DNA of 64,000 bases from Burkholderia metallica (GCF_902832845.1 NZ_CADFDB010000010.1:289909-353908), one strand, 5' to 3'; numbered from the stretch's first letter, positions 47,058 through 56,463 are shown. Notes: generated by a model from the letters alone, not told the origin. A program made the numbers and translations.

Positions 47058-48194
47058 TCAGTTGCCGGCGATCGTGTCGACCGGCTTGAACGCGCCGTGT
47101 TCGACCTTGTAGATCGTCACCGGCGCATCCTTCAGGTCGCCCTTCGCGTCGTACGCGATGCTCGGGGCCGACACGCCCTTCACCGACACCTTGCCGAGAT
47201 ACGGCGTGTACACCTTCGGGTCGGTCGAGTTGGCCTCCTTCATCGCGGTGAGCAGCGCGATCGTGCCGTCGTACGAGTACGGCGAGTAGGTGATCACGTC
47301 TTCGTTGAAGCGCGCCTTGTAGCGTGCCGCGTAGCCGGCGAAGCCCGGCATCTTCTCCTTCGGCAGCCCGCCCATGTAGACGATCGCGCCTTCGGCCGCG
47401 TCGCCGCCGACCTTCAGGAACGTCGGCGAGCGCGACATCTCTCCCGTCACGAACGCCGATTTCATCCCGAGCTGGCGCATCTTGCGGATCATCGGCGACG
47501 ATTGCGCGTCGCCGCCGCCGTAGAAGATCGCGTCCGGGTTCATCCCCTTGAGGTTGGTCAGGATCGCGGAGAAATCGAGCGCCTTGTCGTTCGTGAAGTC
47601 GCGCTTGATGATCGTGCCGCCCGCGGCTTCGACGGCTTTCGCGAATTCGTCGGCGATGCCCTGGCCGTACGCGGTGCGGTCGTCGATGATCGCGATGCGC
47701 TTGAAGCGCAGCGTCTTCACCGCGTACGTGCCGACGATGCGGCCCGCCTGCGCGTCGCTCGTCAGCAGCCGGTAGGTGGTTTTGTAGCCGCGCGCCGTGT
47801 ATTGCGGCGACGTGGCCATCGAGATCTGCGGCAGCCCCGCGCGATCGTACAGGTCGGACGCCGGAATGCTCGTGCCCGAGTTGAAGTGCCCGATGATGCC
47901 GCGGACGTTGTCGTCGATCAGCCGCTGCGCGACGGTCGTGCCGGTGCGCGGGTCGGCCTGGTCGTCCTGCGAATCGAGCTGGAACGTGACGGGCTTGCCG
48001 CCGATCGTCGGGCGCGTCGCGTTGAAATCGGCGATCGCGAGCTGCACGCCCTTCTGCATGTCCGTGCCGTAGTTCGACTGCGGGCCGGTCAGCGGTGCGG
48101 CGAAACCGATCTTGACGACGTCGGCGGCGATGGCGTGCGCGCCCGACAGTGCGCAGGCAGCGGCCAGCGCGACGTGCGATACCTTCAGCTTCAC
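47058..48194 (-). CDS. Branched-chain amino-acid-type ABC substrate-binding protein (LivK-like)
   Basis: A 378-residue periplasmic-binding protein of the LivJ/LivK family (type I). After a signal peptide (ending near SGAHAIAADVVK), the mature part opens VKIGFAAPLTGPQSNYGTDMQKGVQLAI, followed by the QDDQADPRTGTTVAQRLID segment and a C-terminal lobe. GTG 48200 and GTG 48194 are both in frame; an AAGGGG site lies two bases from the first and eight from the second, so I choose 48194. No liv permease or ATPase is in the window, making this an orphan binding protein, perhaps controlled by the divergent PAS-AraC regulator. Confidence 0.87.
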   Translation of the reverse strand: MKLKVSHVALAAACALSGAHAIAADVVKIGFAAPLTGPQSNYGTDMQKGVQLAIADFNATRPTIGGKPVTFQLDSQDDQADPRTGTTVAQRLIDDNVRGIIGHFNSGTSIPASDLYDRAGLPQISMATSPQYTARGYKTTYRLLTSDAQAGRIVGTYAVKTLRFKRIAIIDDRTAYGQGIADEFAKAVEAAGGTIIKRDFTNDKALDFSAILTNLKGMNPDAIFYGGGDAQSSPMIRKMRQLGMKSAFVTGEMSRSPTFLKVGGDAAEGAIVYMGGLPKEKMPGFAGYAARYKARFNEDVITYSPYSYDGTIALLTAMKEANSTDPKVYTPYLGKVSVKGVSAPSIAYDAKGDLKDAPVTIYKVEHGAFKPVDTIAGN

Positions 48195-48859
48195 TTTCAC
48201 TTCCCCTTGATGGCGTGGTTGGGCCGCCGCCGGCCGGCTGGCCGGCGCCGGTAAACCGGGCGAGACGGTGCGTTCGGCAGGCCGGTGCGAGGGCCGTGCG
48301 TGCTTGCCGCGTATTGCCCCCGGCTATGCCGGAATCGGCGCGCATGATGGCCGATGCCGCAGGCCGGGCGCGCCGATTGCCGCAGCATCGGAAGGTCGTC
48401 TCGTGACCGTGAAGCGAAGTCTAGACAGCGAAAATGCGGACGTCTTGCGCGTTCGGTGCGCAGCCGGCGACGATATCGGCATATCGTCGATTACCCTGAT
48501 ATGTGCCGAAATCGTCATGCAGTATGCGCAAACGCGCCAAGACGTTGCGCGTGCGCATTTTTATGCTGGCGAGTCCGGGCGCGCGGTGCCGGTGCGCCGG
48601 AACGTGCGTACGGCAATGCGCGCGGTATGTCGGCATCCGCGCATGCGTGGCGGCCGTGTCGGCGCAAACGGATTCGCGGCACGCCGCATGCGCGGCGAAG
48701 TGGTTGCGTGCGCAACGGATATCGCGTGACGATGCCGGCCGCTCGGCGGCGCGATGCGACGGCCGCCACCACCTTGCCCGCCTTTGCGATCGGCACGACG
48801 CGATCGGAGGGGCGCTCCTATAATCGACGCCATCTGCCACTCGCCTTGCGGTTGCCGGG
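48195..48859. other. Long divergent intergenic region between livK-like and araC-like genes
   Basis: About 660 bases with no supportable gene. It contains a strong palindrome (separately listed) and A/T-richer patches. It presumably holds the promoters of both divergent genes, but I could not pick convincing -35/-10 pairs. Confidence 0.4.
48468..48489. promoter_or_regulatory. 22-bp palindrome upstream of livK-like and araC-like genes
   Basis: CGACGATAT-CGGC-ATATCGTCG has perfect 9-base arms. It lies about 275 bases upstream of the binding-protein gene and 370 bases upstream of the regulator. Such symmetry suggests a dimeric regulator site rather than an AraC (direct-repeat) site; the regulator is unknown. 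Confidence 0.45.
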
Positions 48860-49654
48860 ATGACGACCTTGCTTGCCGTACCGCCCATGAGCCTGTCCGA
48901 TACGCTGCGCTACCAGCCCGACAATGCCGACCTCGGCGCGATGCTGGCGCATTTCCGCCTGCTCGAACCGGTGTTCGATGCGCTGCCGGACGTCGCGTTC
49001 TTCGTGAAGGATGCGAACGGCCGCTATGCGCTCGTCAACCGTACGCTGGCGATGCGCTGCGGCTACAAGGACAAGCGCGACCTGCTCGGCAAGACGACCG
49101 ACGAAGTGTTTCCGCGCCGCTTCGGCCGCAGCTATTTCGAGCAGGACATGGCGACGATCAACGCCGGCCAGCAACTGACGGATCAGCTCGAGCTGCACCT
49201 GTATCCGGGCCGTCAGCCGGGCTGGTGCCTGACCTGCAAGGAGCCGCTGCGCGATGCCGCGGGCACGGTGGTCGGCCTCGCGGGCATCTCGCGCGACCTG
49301 AAGGCGCACGAGGGCTCGCATCCGGCGTACAGCCGGCTCGCCGACGTGGTCCAGCACATCCAGGATCACTACGTGCAGCCGCTGAACCTGAAACAGCTCG
49401 CGCAGATGGCCGGGATGTCGGTTGCGCAGCTCGAACGCTATTTCCACAAGGTGTTTCACCTGACACCGCGCCAGGTGCTGCTGAAGGCGCGGCTCGATGC
49501 GGCCACCGCGCTGCTCGTCACGCACGACAAGGTGACGGACGTCGCAGCGCTATGCGGCTATACGGATCACAGCGCGTTCACGCGCCAGTTCAAGGCGACG
49601 GTCGGCGTGACGCCGACGGAATACCGGCTGATGCTGCAGGAGCGGGGAGGGTGA
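48860..49654 (+). CDS. AraC-family regulator with N-terminal PAS domain
   Basis: A 264-residue regulator combining a PAS domain (about residues 35-150; FDALPDVAFFVKDANGRYALVNR, and WCLTCKEPLRDAAGTVVGLAGISRD) with a C-terminal AraC DNA-binding domain (about 160-260; LNLKQLAQMAGMSVAQLERYFHKVF and VAALCGYTDHSAFTRQFKATVGVTP). A small-molecule or redox signal sensed by PAS would control transcription. It is divergent from the orphan LivK-like gene, its most likely target. Confidence 0.87.
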   Translation: MTTLLAVPPMSLSDTLRYQPDNADLGAMLAHFRLLEPVFDALPDVAFFVKDANGRYALVNRTLAMRCGYKDKRDLLGKTTDEVFPRRFGRSYFEQDMATINAGQQLTDQLELHLYPGRQPGWCLTCKEPLRDAAGTVVGLAGISRDLKAHEGSHPAYSRLADVVQHIQDHYVQPLNLKQLAQMAGMSVAQLERYFHKVFHLTPRQVLLKARLDAATALLVTHDKVTDVAALCGYTDHSAFTRQFKATVGVTPTEYRLMLQERGG

Positions 49655-49703
49655 CGCGATACGCCGGCCGGGCCGGCGCGTCGCAGGAATCGGGGGAGTG
49701 CGA

Positions 49704-49780
49704 GGTATTGCGGGGTATTGCGGGGAAACGGGGATGCCGTGACGACGGCGGCTCAGCGGGACTCAGCGGGGCTCAGCGGT
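49704..49780. repeat. Two short 10-bp tandem repeat tracts
   Basis: GGTATTGCGG is repeated twice in tandem at 49704-49723. A second tract, RCTCAGCGGG, occurs three times at 49751-49780 and runs into the 3' end of the next gene; each copy contains TCA, so its stop codon (TGA on the minus strand) is part of the repeat. Confidence 0.6.
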
Positions 49781-50036
49781 AGCCGAGCCCTTTCAGGACG
49801 GCCGTGCCGTCTTCGGTCAGCCGGAAGCTGGGTGACGTATCGGCGTCGAGCTTGACCATTTCGACGAGGCCGGCTTCCTGTAATGCGGGCAGCTCGGGTT
49901 TGGCGTTTGCGCCGATCGGCGCGTGCAGAAGCACGAGCAGCGTCGCGATTTCATGATGACTGAGCAGGCGGCGCAGCATCGTCTTCTTTGCAGGGGGCGC
50001 GGCCGGGCGGCCCGCGGGTGCTTCTACGGCGCTCAT
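49773..50036 (-). CDS. Small hypothetical protein (87 residues), possibly winged-helix
   Basis: An 87-residue soluble protein. After a Pro/Ala-rich N-terminus (MSAVEAPAGRPAAPPAKK), the pattern LLSHHEIATLLVLLHAPIG, ELPALQEAGLVEMV and PSFRLTEDGTAVLKGLG resembles a small winged helix-turn-helix or preprotein fragment of one: two helices plus a wing. I cannot assign a family. I chose ATG 50036 behind an AAAGGAGG site; a start nine codons earlier is less likely. It stands alone. Confidence 0.65.
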   Translation of the reverse strand: MSAVEAPAGRPAAPPAKKTMLRRLLSHHEIATLLVLLHAPIGANAKPELPALQEAGLVEMVKLDADTSPSFRLTEDGTAVLKGLGYR

Positions 50037-50323
50037 CGCTTTCCTCCTTTTCGAGATAACCATCGGGTACTGGTTGCGGATGGTGCCGTCGAAGACTTAA
50101 GCGATTCTTAAAACCGGGACGTACAGAGGAATGCTGCGCTGCGGTACGGGTTACCGGATGTAACGCCATACGGCACCGGCCTTCCGGTCCGATCGCCGCC
50201 AGCCGCGCCGGCGGGTGCGCGGCCGCGCGATTCACCACGATGGTGCGCGCGGAATGCGGCGCGTTGAATCGGCCGCGGGCCGCGCACGTGGCCCGGCTCG
50301 CGATCCCGCGGCGCTTCCTTCCG

Positions 50324-52216
50324 TTATTTCCTGCGCTGCGCCTGCGCGGCGAGCCGCACGGCCGCGTTTGCCGCGCCATAACCGTCGTATCCGCCGCGCC
50401 GCTCGACGATCTCGAGCGAGAAGCGGTTGTCGACCAGTTCCGTATACGCGTGCAGGAATTCGCCGCCGTGCTCGTCGCGGTCGTACAGCAAGTGGTGCGC
50501 GCTCAGCGTGTCGATCAGTTCGTCCGGCAGCGCATAGCGTGCGGCGAGATCGTCGTAGTAATTGGGCGGAATGCGCAGGAACGGCACGCCGTCGGCCGCG
50601 AACGCGGCGATCGTCTTCACGATGTCGTCCGTGCGGAATGCGACGTGGTTCAGCCCCGTCCCGTGGTAGCGGTCGAGCGATTCGGCCACCGCCGTGTGGC
50701 GGTCGACCGACGCATTCAGCGCGATCCGCACCGAACCGTCGGCGCTGCGCACCGCGCGGCTGCGCATCAGCCCGTACGGATCGGGCACGAGCCAGCTGCG
50801 CTCGGCCTCGAAGCCGAACGCGGTCTTGAAGAACAGGATCCACGTGTCGAGCGCATCGGCCGGCAGCGCGAGGCATACGTGGTCGATACCCGTCAGCGGG
50901 CCGACTTCGCTCGGGCCGTCGATGTCGGTCAGCACGAAGTCCGATTCGTACAGCGTCGGTGCGTTCGGCGCTTCGTCGACGAAATACTCGAGGCTGCCGT
51001 CCGGCGCCTGCACGCTCGGCAGCACGCGCTCGTTCGGCCCGACGCGCCCGGAGAACGGCGCGTAGCCGTAGCCGGCCGCGCGCTCGAACGCCACTTTCGC
51101 GTCGTCCACGCGGAATGCCGACGCGCACAGCGACAGCCCGTGCTGCTGGAAGAACGCATCGGCGAACGAGTCGCGCTCCGCGTTCAGCACGATCGACGCG
51201 GCGCCGTGCTGGAACAGCGTCACATCCTTCGAACGATGCCGGCCCGCGAGCCGGAAGCGCATTCGGCCGAGCCACTCGCCGACGGTCGCCGCCGCCTGCG
51301 CGTCCACCGCGAATTCGATGAACTGGAACCCGACGTGCGCGGGCGGTGCCGGCGGCGCGAACAGCGGCTGGCTGGCGGCCGGTGCCCGGCCGTCCTGCGC
51401 GAGTCGTGCGCGCGTCAGCTCTTCCAGATAGAGCAGCGCGCGATGGCCGTCGGCGGCCGTGATCGCGGTGGGCGCCGCGCGGAAGCCGTCGTTGAAGATC
51501 TCGAGCGACAGCGGCCCCGTATAGCCCGACTCGATCACGCGTGCGGTGAAGCGTGCGAGGTCGAAGTCGCCCTGGCCCGGGAACGAGCGGTAGTGGCGGC
51601 TCCATTCGAGCACGTCCATCGCGAGCTTCGGCGCGTCGGCGATCTGCACGAACGCGATCCGGTCGCCGGGGATGTCGGCGATCGCGTCCGGCGAATCGTC
51701 GAGCGACAGCGTATGGAAGCTGTCGAGCGCAAGGCCGAGGTGCGGGCTGTTCACCGCATTCACGAGTTGCCACGCATGGCCGTACCGCTTCACGACGCGG
51801 CCCCACGCGAGCGCCTCGTACGCGGCGACCACGCCGGCCTGCCGCGCGGCTTCGGCAAGCGCGCCGAGCTGGTCGACGAGCAGCCCGTCGTCCGCGATCG
51901 TGTCGGCCGACACGTTGCTGCACACCAGGATGCGGTCGGTGCCGAGCGCGTGCATCACGTCGAACTTGCGCTTGATCCGGTCGAGGTTGCGCGCGAGCTG
52001 GGCCGCGCTCACGCCCTCGAAGTCGCGAAACGGCTGGAACAGCACGATGTCGAGGCCGAGATCGGCGGCCATGCGCCGGACGTCGGCCGGCGATCCGTCG
52101 AAGTAGACGAGATCGTTTTCGAAGATTTCGACGCCGTCAAAGCCTGCGGCCTGGACGGCGGCGAGCTTCTCGGCGAGCGTGCCGGACAGTGACACGGTGG
52201 CGATCGAGCGCTGCAT
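50324..52216 (-). CDS. quiC: 3-dehydroshikimate dehydratase QuiC (fused to HPPD-like domain)
   Basis: A 630-residue two-domain protein. The N-terminal about 270 residues form an AP-endonuclease/xylose-isomerase TIM barrel (AGFDGVEIFENDLVYF near 24-39, AYEALAW near 132, LDSFHTLSLDD near 164, LSLEIFND near 236), the part that dehydrates 3-dehydroshikimate to protocatechuate. The C-terminal half is a 4-hydroxyphenylpyruvate dioxygenase-like double VOC module (GIDHVCLALP near 440, LNHVAFRTDDIVKTI near 521, EIVERRGGYDGYG near 600). This fusion is known for QuiC1-type enzymes of Pseudomonas and Burkholderia. It diverges from aroQ. Confidence 0.88.
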   Translation of the reverse strand: MQRSIATVSLSGTLAEKLAAVQAAGFDGVEIFENDLVYFDGSPADVRRMAADLGLDIVLFQPFRDFEGVSAAQLARNLDRIKRKFDVMHALGTDRILVCSNVSADTIADDGLLVDQLGALAEAARQAGVVAAYEALAWGRVVKRYGHAWQLVNAVNSPHLGLALDSFHTLSLDDSPDAIADIPGDRIAFVQIADAPKLAMDVLEWSRHYRSFPGQGDFDLARFTARVIESGYTGPLSLEIFNDGFRAAPTAITAADGHRALLYLEELTRARLAQDGRAPAASQPLFAPPAPPAHVGFQFIEFAVDAQAAATVGEWLGRMRFRLAGRHRSKDVTLFQHGAASIVLNAERDSFADAFFQQHGLSLCASAFRVDDAKVAFERAAGYGYAPFSGRVGPNERVLPSVQAPDGSLEYFVDEAPNAPTLYESDFVLTDIDGPSEVGPLTGIDHVCLALPADALDTWILFFKTAFGFEAERSWLVPDPYGLMRSRAVRSADGSVRIALNASVDRHTAVAESLDRYHGTGLNHVAFRTDDIVKTIAAFAADGVPFLRIPPNYYDDLAARYALPDELIDTLSAHHLLYDRDEHGGEFLHAYTELVDNRFSLEIVERRGGYDGYGAANAAVRLAAQAQRRK

Positions 52217-52318
52217 GAGCGAATCCTGCGGGTGAGCGGGGCATGGCGTCGGTCGAATCGGCCCCGAATGAACCAGTCGTTGAGTTCCCGGCGAACGCCA
52301 TATCCCGAATTTACTGGG

Positions 52319-52363
52319 CTAGTGGTACGTATTGTACAAACTAACTAGATGGTACAAATTAGC
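52319..52363. promoter_or_regulatory. Repeated GTAC-containing motif in the quiC-aroQ divergent region
   Basis: CTAGTGGTAC (52319-52328) and CTAGATGGTAC (52345-52355) are direct repeats, with a related TTGTACAAACTA between them; GTAC cores start at 52325, 52334 and 52352, i.e. spacings of 9 and 18. The A/T-rich segment lies about 100 bases from quiC and 110 from aroQ. A regulator of the quinate genes probably binds here. Confidence 0.45.
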
Positions 52364-52473
52364 GAAAACCCGAAAAGACATTGCGCTTGCGCAAGCGCAC
52401 ACTAGCGCCAAATCTTGACGTCAGGGGGCGAAGTCGGCTAACGATTCGCCCCCGTTTTAGGAGCAGAATCACC

Positions 52474-52929
52474 ATGAGCAAGCCCAAGGTGCTGGTGCTG
52501 AACGGCCCGAACCTGAATCTGCTGGGGACGCGCGAGCCCCAGATCTACGGCGCGGAAACGCTCGCCGACGTCGAGCAGCGCTGCCGCACGGCGGCGGAAG
52601 GGCTCGGGCTGGACATCGACTTCCGCCAGTCGAACGCCGAACATCAGCTGATCGACTGGCTGCACGCCGCGCGTCACGACACGCACGGCATCGTGATCAA
52701 CCCGGCCGCCTATACGCATACGTCGGTGGCGCTGGCCGACGCGCTTTCCGCGATCGCGAAACCGGTGATCGAAGTGCATATCTCGAACGTGCATCGCCGC
52801 GAGGCGTTCCGCCACCATTCGTACGTGTCGGCGCTCGCCGAAGCCGTGATCTGCGGCTGCGGCACCGAAGGCTACGTGTTCGCACTGCAGCGTCTGGCGA
52901 CGCTGTTCTCGCAGGGAGCCGCACGATGA
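52474..52929 (+). CDS. aroQ: 3-dehydroquinate dehydratase, type II
   Basis: A 151-residue type II dehydroquinase. The start [21 protein letters not shown] contains the catalytic Arg20 and Tyr25 on the flexible lid; [16 protein letters not shown] near 72-87 and [17 protein letters not shown] near 100-116 carry the catalytic His. ATG 52474 follows GGAG. The shikimate-pathway housekeeping copy is expected elsewhere; here it is in an operon with an AroE-like dehydrogenase and MFS transporter, so it serves quinate catabolism. Confidence 0.92.
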   Translation: MSKPKVLVLNGPNLNLLGTREPQIYGAETLADVEQRCRTAAEGLGLDIDFRQSNAEHQLIDWLHAARHDTHGIVINPAAYTHTSVALADALSAIAKPVIEVHISNVHRREAFRHHSYVSALAEAVICGCGTEGYVFALQRLATLFSQGAAR

Positions 52930-53795
52930 GCCGCCCGTCGTTTCTGATCGGCCTGATCGGCCAGGGCATCGGCGGTTCGCTGTCGCCCGCGATGCACGAG
53001 GAAGAAGGCTTCCGCCAGGGGTTCGGCTACGTCTACCGGCGCATCGACCTCGACGCGCTCGGCGTGAGCGTCGACGCGCTGCCGCAACTGCTCGATGCCG
53101 CGCAGCGGATGGGCTACAACGGGCTGAACATCACGCACCCGTGCAAGCAGCGCGTGATCGAACACCTCGACGCGCTGTCGGACGACGCTCGCGCGCTCGG
53201 CGCGGTGAACACCGTGCTGTTCAAGGACGGCAAGCGGATCGGCCACAACACCGACTGGTCGGGTTTCGCGAAATCGTTCCGCCGCGGGCTGCCCGGCGCG
53301 AAGCTCGAACGCGTCGTCCAGCTCGGCGCGGGCGGCGCCGGCGCGGCCGTCGCGCACGCGGCGCTGCAGATGGGCGCGGCTGAACTGACGATCTTCGATG
53401 TCGACGGCTCGCGGGCCACCGCGCTCGCGGCCGAGTTGCAGCAGCGTTTCCCCGCCGCGCGGGTCGCGTCGGGCGGCGCTCCGTCCGGCAGCGATCTTGC
53501 CGGCGCGATGCACGCCGCGACGGGCCTGATCCACGCCACGCCGACCGGCATGGCCAAGCATCCGGGCCTGCCGCTGCCGGCCGAACTGCTCCATGCCGGC
53601 ATGTGGGTGGCCGACATCGTGTACTTCCCGCTCGAAACCGAACTGATCCATGCGGCGCGCGCGGCCGGCTGCGCCACGCTGCCGGGTGGCGGGATGGCCG
53701 TCTACCAGGCCGTCGACGCGTTCGAGATCTTCACCGGACGCACGCCCGACGCCGAGCGGATGTTCGATCACTTTCAGTCGCTCGTCGCGCGCTGA
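52926..53795 (+). CDS. Quinate/shikimate dehydrogenase (AroE/YdiB family)
   Basis: A 289-residue shikimate-dehydrogenase-family enzyme. Substrate-site residues are SLSPAMH (18-24), the catalytic Lys74 (NITHPCKQ) and Asp110 (HNTDWSGF); the nucleotide-binding GAGGAGAA motif is near 129-136, followed by FDVDGSRA, where Asp rather than Arg after the second strand suggests NAD+ preference. It overlaps aroQ by four bases. It most likely oxidises quinate to 3-dehydroquinate or shikimate to 3-dehydroshikimate. Confidence 0.87.
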   Translation: MSRPSFLIGLIGQGIGGSLSPAMHEEEGFRQGFGYVYRRIDLDALGVSVDALPQLLDAAQRMGYNGLNITHPCKQRVIEHLDALSDDARALGAVNTVLFKDGKRIGHNTDWSGFAKSFRRGLPGAKLERVVQLGAGGAGAAVAHAALQMGAAELTIFDVDGSRATALAAELQQRFPAARVASGGAPSGSDLAGAMHAATGLIHATPTGMAKHPGLPLPAELLHAGMWVADIVYFPLETELIHAARAAGCATLPGGGMAVYQAVDAFEIFTGRTPDAERMFDHFQSLVAR

Positions 53796-53827
53796 CCCCA
53801 TCCAGAAAGAGAGACCAGGAGACGACC

Positions 53828-55171
53828 ATGCAGCACACCACTGACACGCGTGCCGCGCCGGCGCAGGCGGCCGGCACCGTCCGGCGCACGTCCGCGCGCT
53901 ACAAGATTCTCGCGCTGCTCGCGATCGGCACGATGATCAATTATCTCGACCGTACCGTGCTGGGGGTGGCTGCGCCGCAGCTCACCAAGGAGCTCGGCAT
54001 CAATGCGGCCGTGATGGGCATCATGTTCTCCGCGTTCTCGTGGACGTACGTGGCGGCGCAGGTGCCCGGCGGCCTGTTTCTCGACCGTTTCGGCAGCAAG
54101 ATCACGTATTACTGGTCGATGACGCTGTGGTCGCTGTGCACGTTCCTGCAAGGCTTCGTGCCCGGCGTCGCGACGCTGTTCGCGTGCCGGCTCGGTCTCG
54201 GCGTCACGGAGGCGCCGTGCTTCCCGACCAACAGCCGGGTGGTCGCGACCTGGTTCCCGCAGAACGAACGCGCGATGGCGACGGGTACCTACACGGTGGG
54301 CGAGTACATCGGCCTCGCGTTCTTCAGCCCCGTGCTGTTCGCGCTGATGGGCGCGTTCGGCTGGCGCTCGCTGTTCTGGGTCGTCGGCGCGATCGGCATC
54401 GCGTTCGGCCTGGTCTGGTGGAAGTTCTATCACGAACCACGCAACCATCCGGGCGCGAATGCGGAGGAACTCGCGTACATCGAGGCGGGCGGCGGCCTGG
54501 TGCACGGCGCGCGCAAGGACGGCGACAAGGGCGGCAAGGCGGGGCAGAAGGCCTTCAGCTGGTCGATGGCCGGCAAGCTGCTGAAGAAGCGTCAGCTCGC
54601 GGGCATCTGCCTCGGCCAGTTCGCCGGCAACTCGACGCTCGTGTTCTTCCTGACCTGGTTCCCGACCTACCTCGCCACCGAGCGCCACATGGGCTGGCTG
54701 AAGATCGGTTTCTTCGCGGTGATGCCGTTCATCGCCGCGTCGGTCGGCGTAATGTTCGGCGGGATCTTCTCCGACTGGCTGCTGCGTCGCGGCAAGTCCG
54801 CGAACCTCGCGCGCAAGCTGCCGATCATTGCGGGCCTGCTGCTCGCGTCGACGATCATTCTCGCGAACTACGTGCAGAGCAACGAAGCCGTGATCGCGAT
54901 CATGTCGGTTGCGTTCTTCGCGCAGGGGATGGCCGCGCTCGGCTGGACGCTCGTGTCGGACATCGCGCCGGACGGCCTGCTCGGCGTGACCGGCGGCATT
55001 TTCAACTTCGCGGCGAACCTCGCCGGAATCATCACGCCGCTCGTCGTCGGTTTCATCGTCGCGTCGACCGGGTCGTTCGTCGGCGCGCTCGTGTTCATCG
55101 GCGTGATCGCGCTGGTCGGTGCGGCGTCGTACATCTTCGTGGTCGGCGACATCAAGCGGATCGAGCTGTAA
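53828..55171 (+). CDS. MFS transporter, probable quinate/shikimate importer
   Basis: A 447-residue ACS-family transporter. LAIGTMINYLDRTVLGVAAPQLT at helix 1, FSAFSWTYVAAQVPGGLFLDRFG at helix 2-3, and FNFAANLAGIITPLVVGFIVAST in the C-half are typical. It follows the dehydrogenase gene by 32 bases behind AGGAG, as the third gene of the aroQ unit, so it probably imports quinate or shikimate. The sequence is close to GudP/ExuT relatives, so specificity is based on context. Confidence 0.87.
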   Translation: MQHTTDTRAAPAQAAGTVRRTSARYKILALLAIGTMINYLDRTVLGVAAPQLTKELGINAAVMGIMFSAFSWTYVAAQVPGGLFLDRFGSKITYYWSMTLWSLCTFLQGFVPGVATLFACRLGLGVTEAPCFPTNSRVVATWFPQNERAMATGTYTVGEYIGLAFFSPVLFALMGAFGWRSLFWVVGAIGIAFGLVWWKFYHEPRNHPGANAEELAYIEAGGGLVHGARKDGDKGGKAGQKAFSWSMAGKLLKKRQLAGICLGQFAGNSTLVFFLTWFPTYLATERHMGWLKIGFFAVMPFIAASVGVMFGGIFSDWLLRRGKSANLARKLPIIAGLLLASTIILANYVQSNEAVIAIMSVAFFAQGMAALGWTLVSDIAPDGLLGVTGGIFNFAANLAGIITPLVVGFIVASTGSFVGALVFIGVIALVGAASYIFVVGDIKRIEL

Positions 55172-55201
55172 GCACCCGCTCCACGCATCTCCTGTGCGTT
55201 C

Positions 55202-55236
55202 GCCCGGCGGCCGGTTGGCCGCCGGGCTTTTTATTT
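55202..55236 (+). terminator. Terminator after the quinate operon
   Basis: An 11-bp G/C stem (GCCCGGCGGCC, 55202-55212, with 55217-55227), a 4-base loop and a TTTTTATTT tail follow the transporter gene by 30 bases. Confidence 0.88.
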
Positions 55237-55273
55237 GCGCGCGCAGAACGTGCTGGCCGGCTGAGTACGGCGC

Positions 55274-56383
55274 TTATGCGCGTTGCACCGCGATGCCGAG
55301 CGATTCGATCGCGTGCGCGATGGCCGCGACCGCGCGCCGGATGTCGTTCGAGTCGATCGCGCCGATGCAGCCGACGCGGAACGTCTCGAGCCGCGTGAGC
55401 TTGCCCGGATACAGGATGAAGCCCGCGTCGCGCACCGCGTCGTAAAAGCGGCGGAAATCGTAGGCCGGGTGGTCGGGTGCGTGGAACGTGACGATCACCG
55501 GCGCCTGCACGCCCGCATCGAGGAACGGGGTGAAGCCGAGCGCGCGCATCGATTCGACCAGCGTGCGGCAGTTGTCCGCATAGCGCGCGCCACGCGCCGG
55601 CTGGCCGCCTTCGGCGACGTACTGGTCGAGTGCGGCGCGCAGCGCGGCGATCACGTGCGTCGGCGGCGTGAAGCGCCACTGGCCGGTCTTGCGCAGGTAC
55701 GCGTACTGGTCGTGAAGATCGAGCGCGAGCGACGGCGAGTTGCCTTCGCTCGCGTCGAGCGCGTCGCGCCGCACGATCGCGAAGCCCATCCCCGGCACGC
55801 CTTCGAGACATTTGCCGCTCGCCGAGATCAGCGCGTCGATGCCGCTGCCCGCCAGTTCGATCGGCAGCGCGCCGAACGAACTCATCGCGTCGACGATCAG
55901 CCGCTTGCCGTGGCGCCGGCACGCGGCGGCGATGTCGTCGAGCGGGTTCAGGATGCCGGCGCTCGTCTCCAGATGCACCAGCGCGACGTGCGTGATGCGC
56001 GGCTCGCGCGCGAACGCGGCTTCGATCGCGGCCGGATCGACGGCCGTGTCCTCGCCGAACGGCAACGCGATCGCGTCGATACCGAGCCGGCCGAGGATCT
56101 TCAGGATGCGCGCGCAGTACGCGCCGTTGTCGGGCACCAGCACGACGCCGTCGCGCGGCACCAGCGTGCCGAGCGCGGCTTCGACCGAGAACGTGCCGCT
56201 TCCCTGCATCGGCACGCACACGTACTCGTCACCGCCGTGCGCAATGGCGACGAGATCCGCGCAGACACTGGCCGTCAGTTGATTGAAAGCGGCGTCCCAC
56301 GAGCCCCAGTCATGTTGCATTGCGTGGCGGGTTGTGGCGGACGTGGTGAGCGGGCCGGGCGTAAGAAGAATCGGATCGGACAT
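55274..56383 (-). CDS. phnW: 2-aminoethylphosphonate-pyruvate transaminase
   Basis: A 369-residue fold-type I PLP enzyme. It converts 2-aminoethylphosphonate and pyruvate into phosphonoacetaldehyde and alanine. PLP-site residues are Asp165 ([10 protein letters not shown]) and Lys191 ([15 protein letters not shown]); LTPGPLTTS at the start and the substrate loop near [13 protein letters not shown] (58-70) match PhnW. ATG 56383 follows GAGGA. It diverges from the PhnSTUV importer, and the product feeds PhnY. Confidence 0.92.
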   Translation of the reverse strand: MSDPILLTPGPLTTSATTRHAMQHDWGSWDAAFNQLTASVCADLVAIAHGGDEYVCVPMQGSGTFSVEAALGTLVPRDGVVLVPDNGAYCARILKILGRLGIDAIALPFGEDTAVDPAAIEAAFAREPRITHVALVHLETSAGILNPLDDIAAACRRHGKRLIVDAMSSFGALPIELAGSGIDALISASGKCLEGVPGMGFAIVRRDALDASEGNSPSLALDLHDQYAYLRKTGQWRFTPPTHVIAALRAALDQYVAEGGQPARGARYADNCRTLVESMRALGFTPFLDAGVQAPVIVTFHAPDHPAYDFRRFYDAVRDAGFILYPGKLTRLETFRVGCIGAIDSNDIRRAVAAIAHAIESLGIAVQRA

Positions 56384-56429
56384 GGTTTTCCTCTGCAAAG
56401 GTCGGAAGAAACACCGCGCGGCATTTCTG

Positions 56430-56463
56430 AATGACTTGCATGATATTGGCAAAATGTGTCATT
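56430..56463. promoter_or_regulatory. Hexamer inverted repeat in the phnW-phnS divergent region
   Basis: AATGAC (56430-56435) and GTCATT (56458-56463) frame a 22-base A/T-rich spacer about 50 bases upstream of phnW and 180 bases upstream of phnS. It could be a regulator site controlling both directions; no phn regulator gene lies in the window. Confidence 0.3.

Noticed and set aside
48503-48823. Short plus-strand frames in the livK-araC intergenic region
   Set aside because: Cys/Arg/His-rich, no ribosome site, overlapping alternatives in several frames and no family resemblance.
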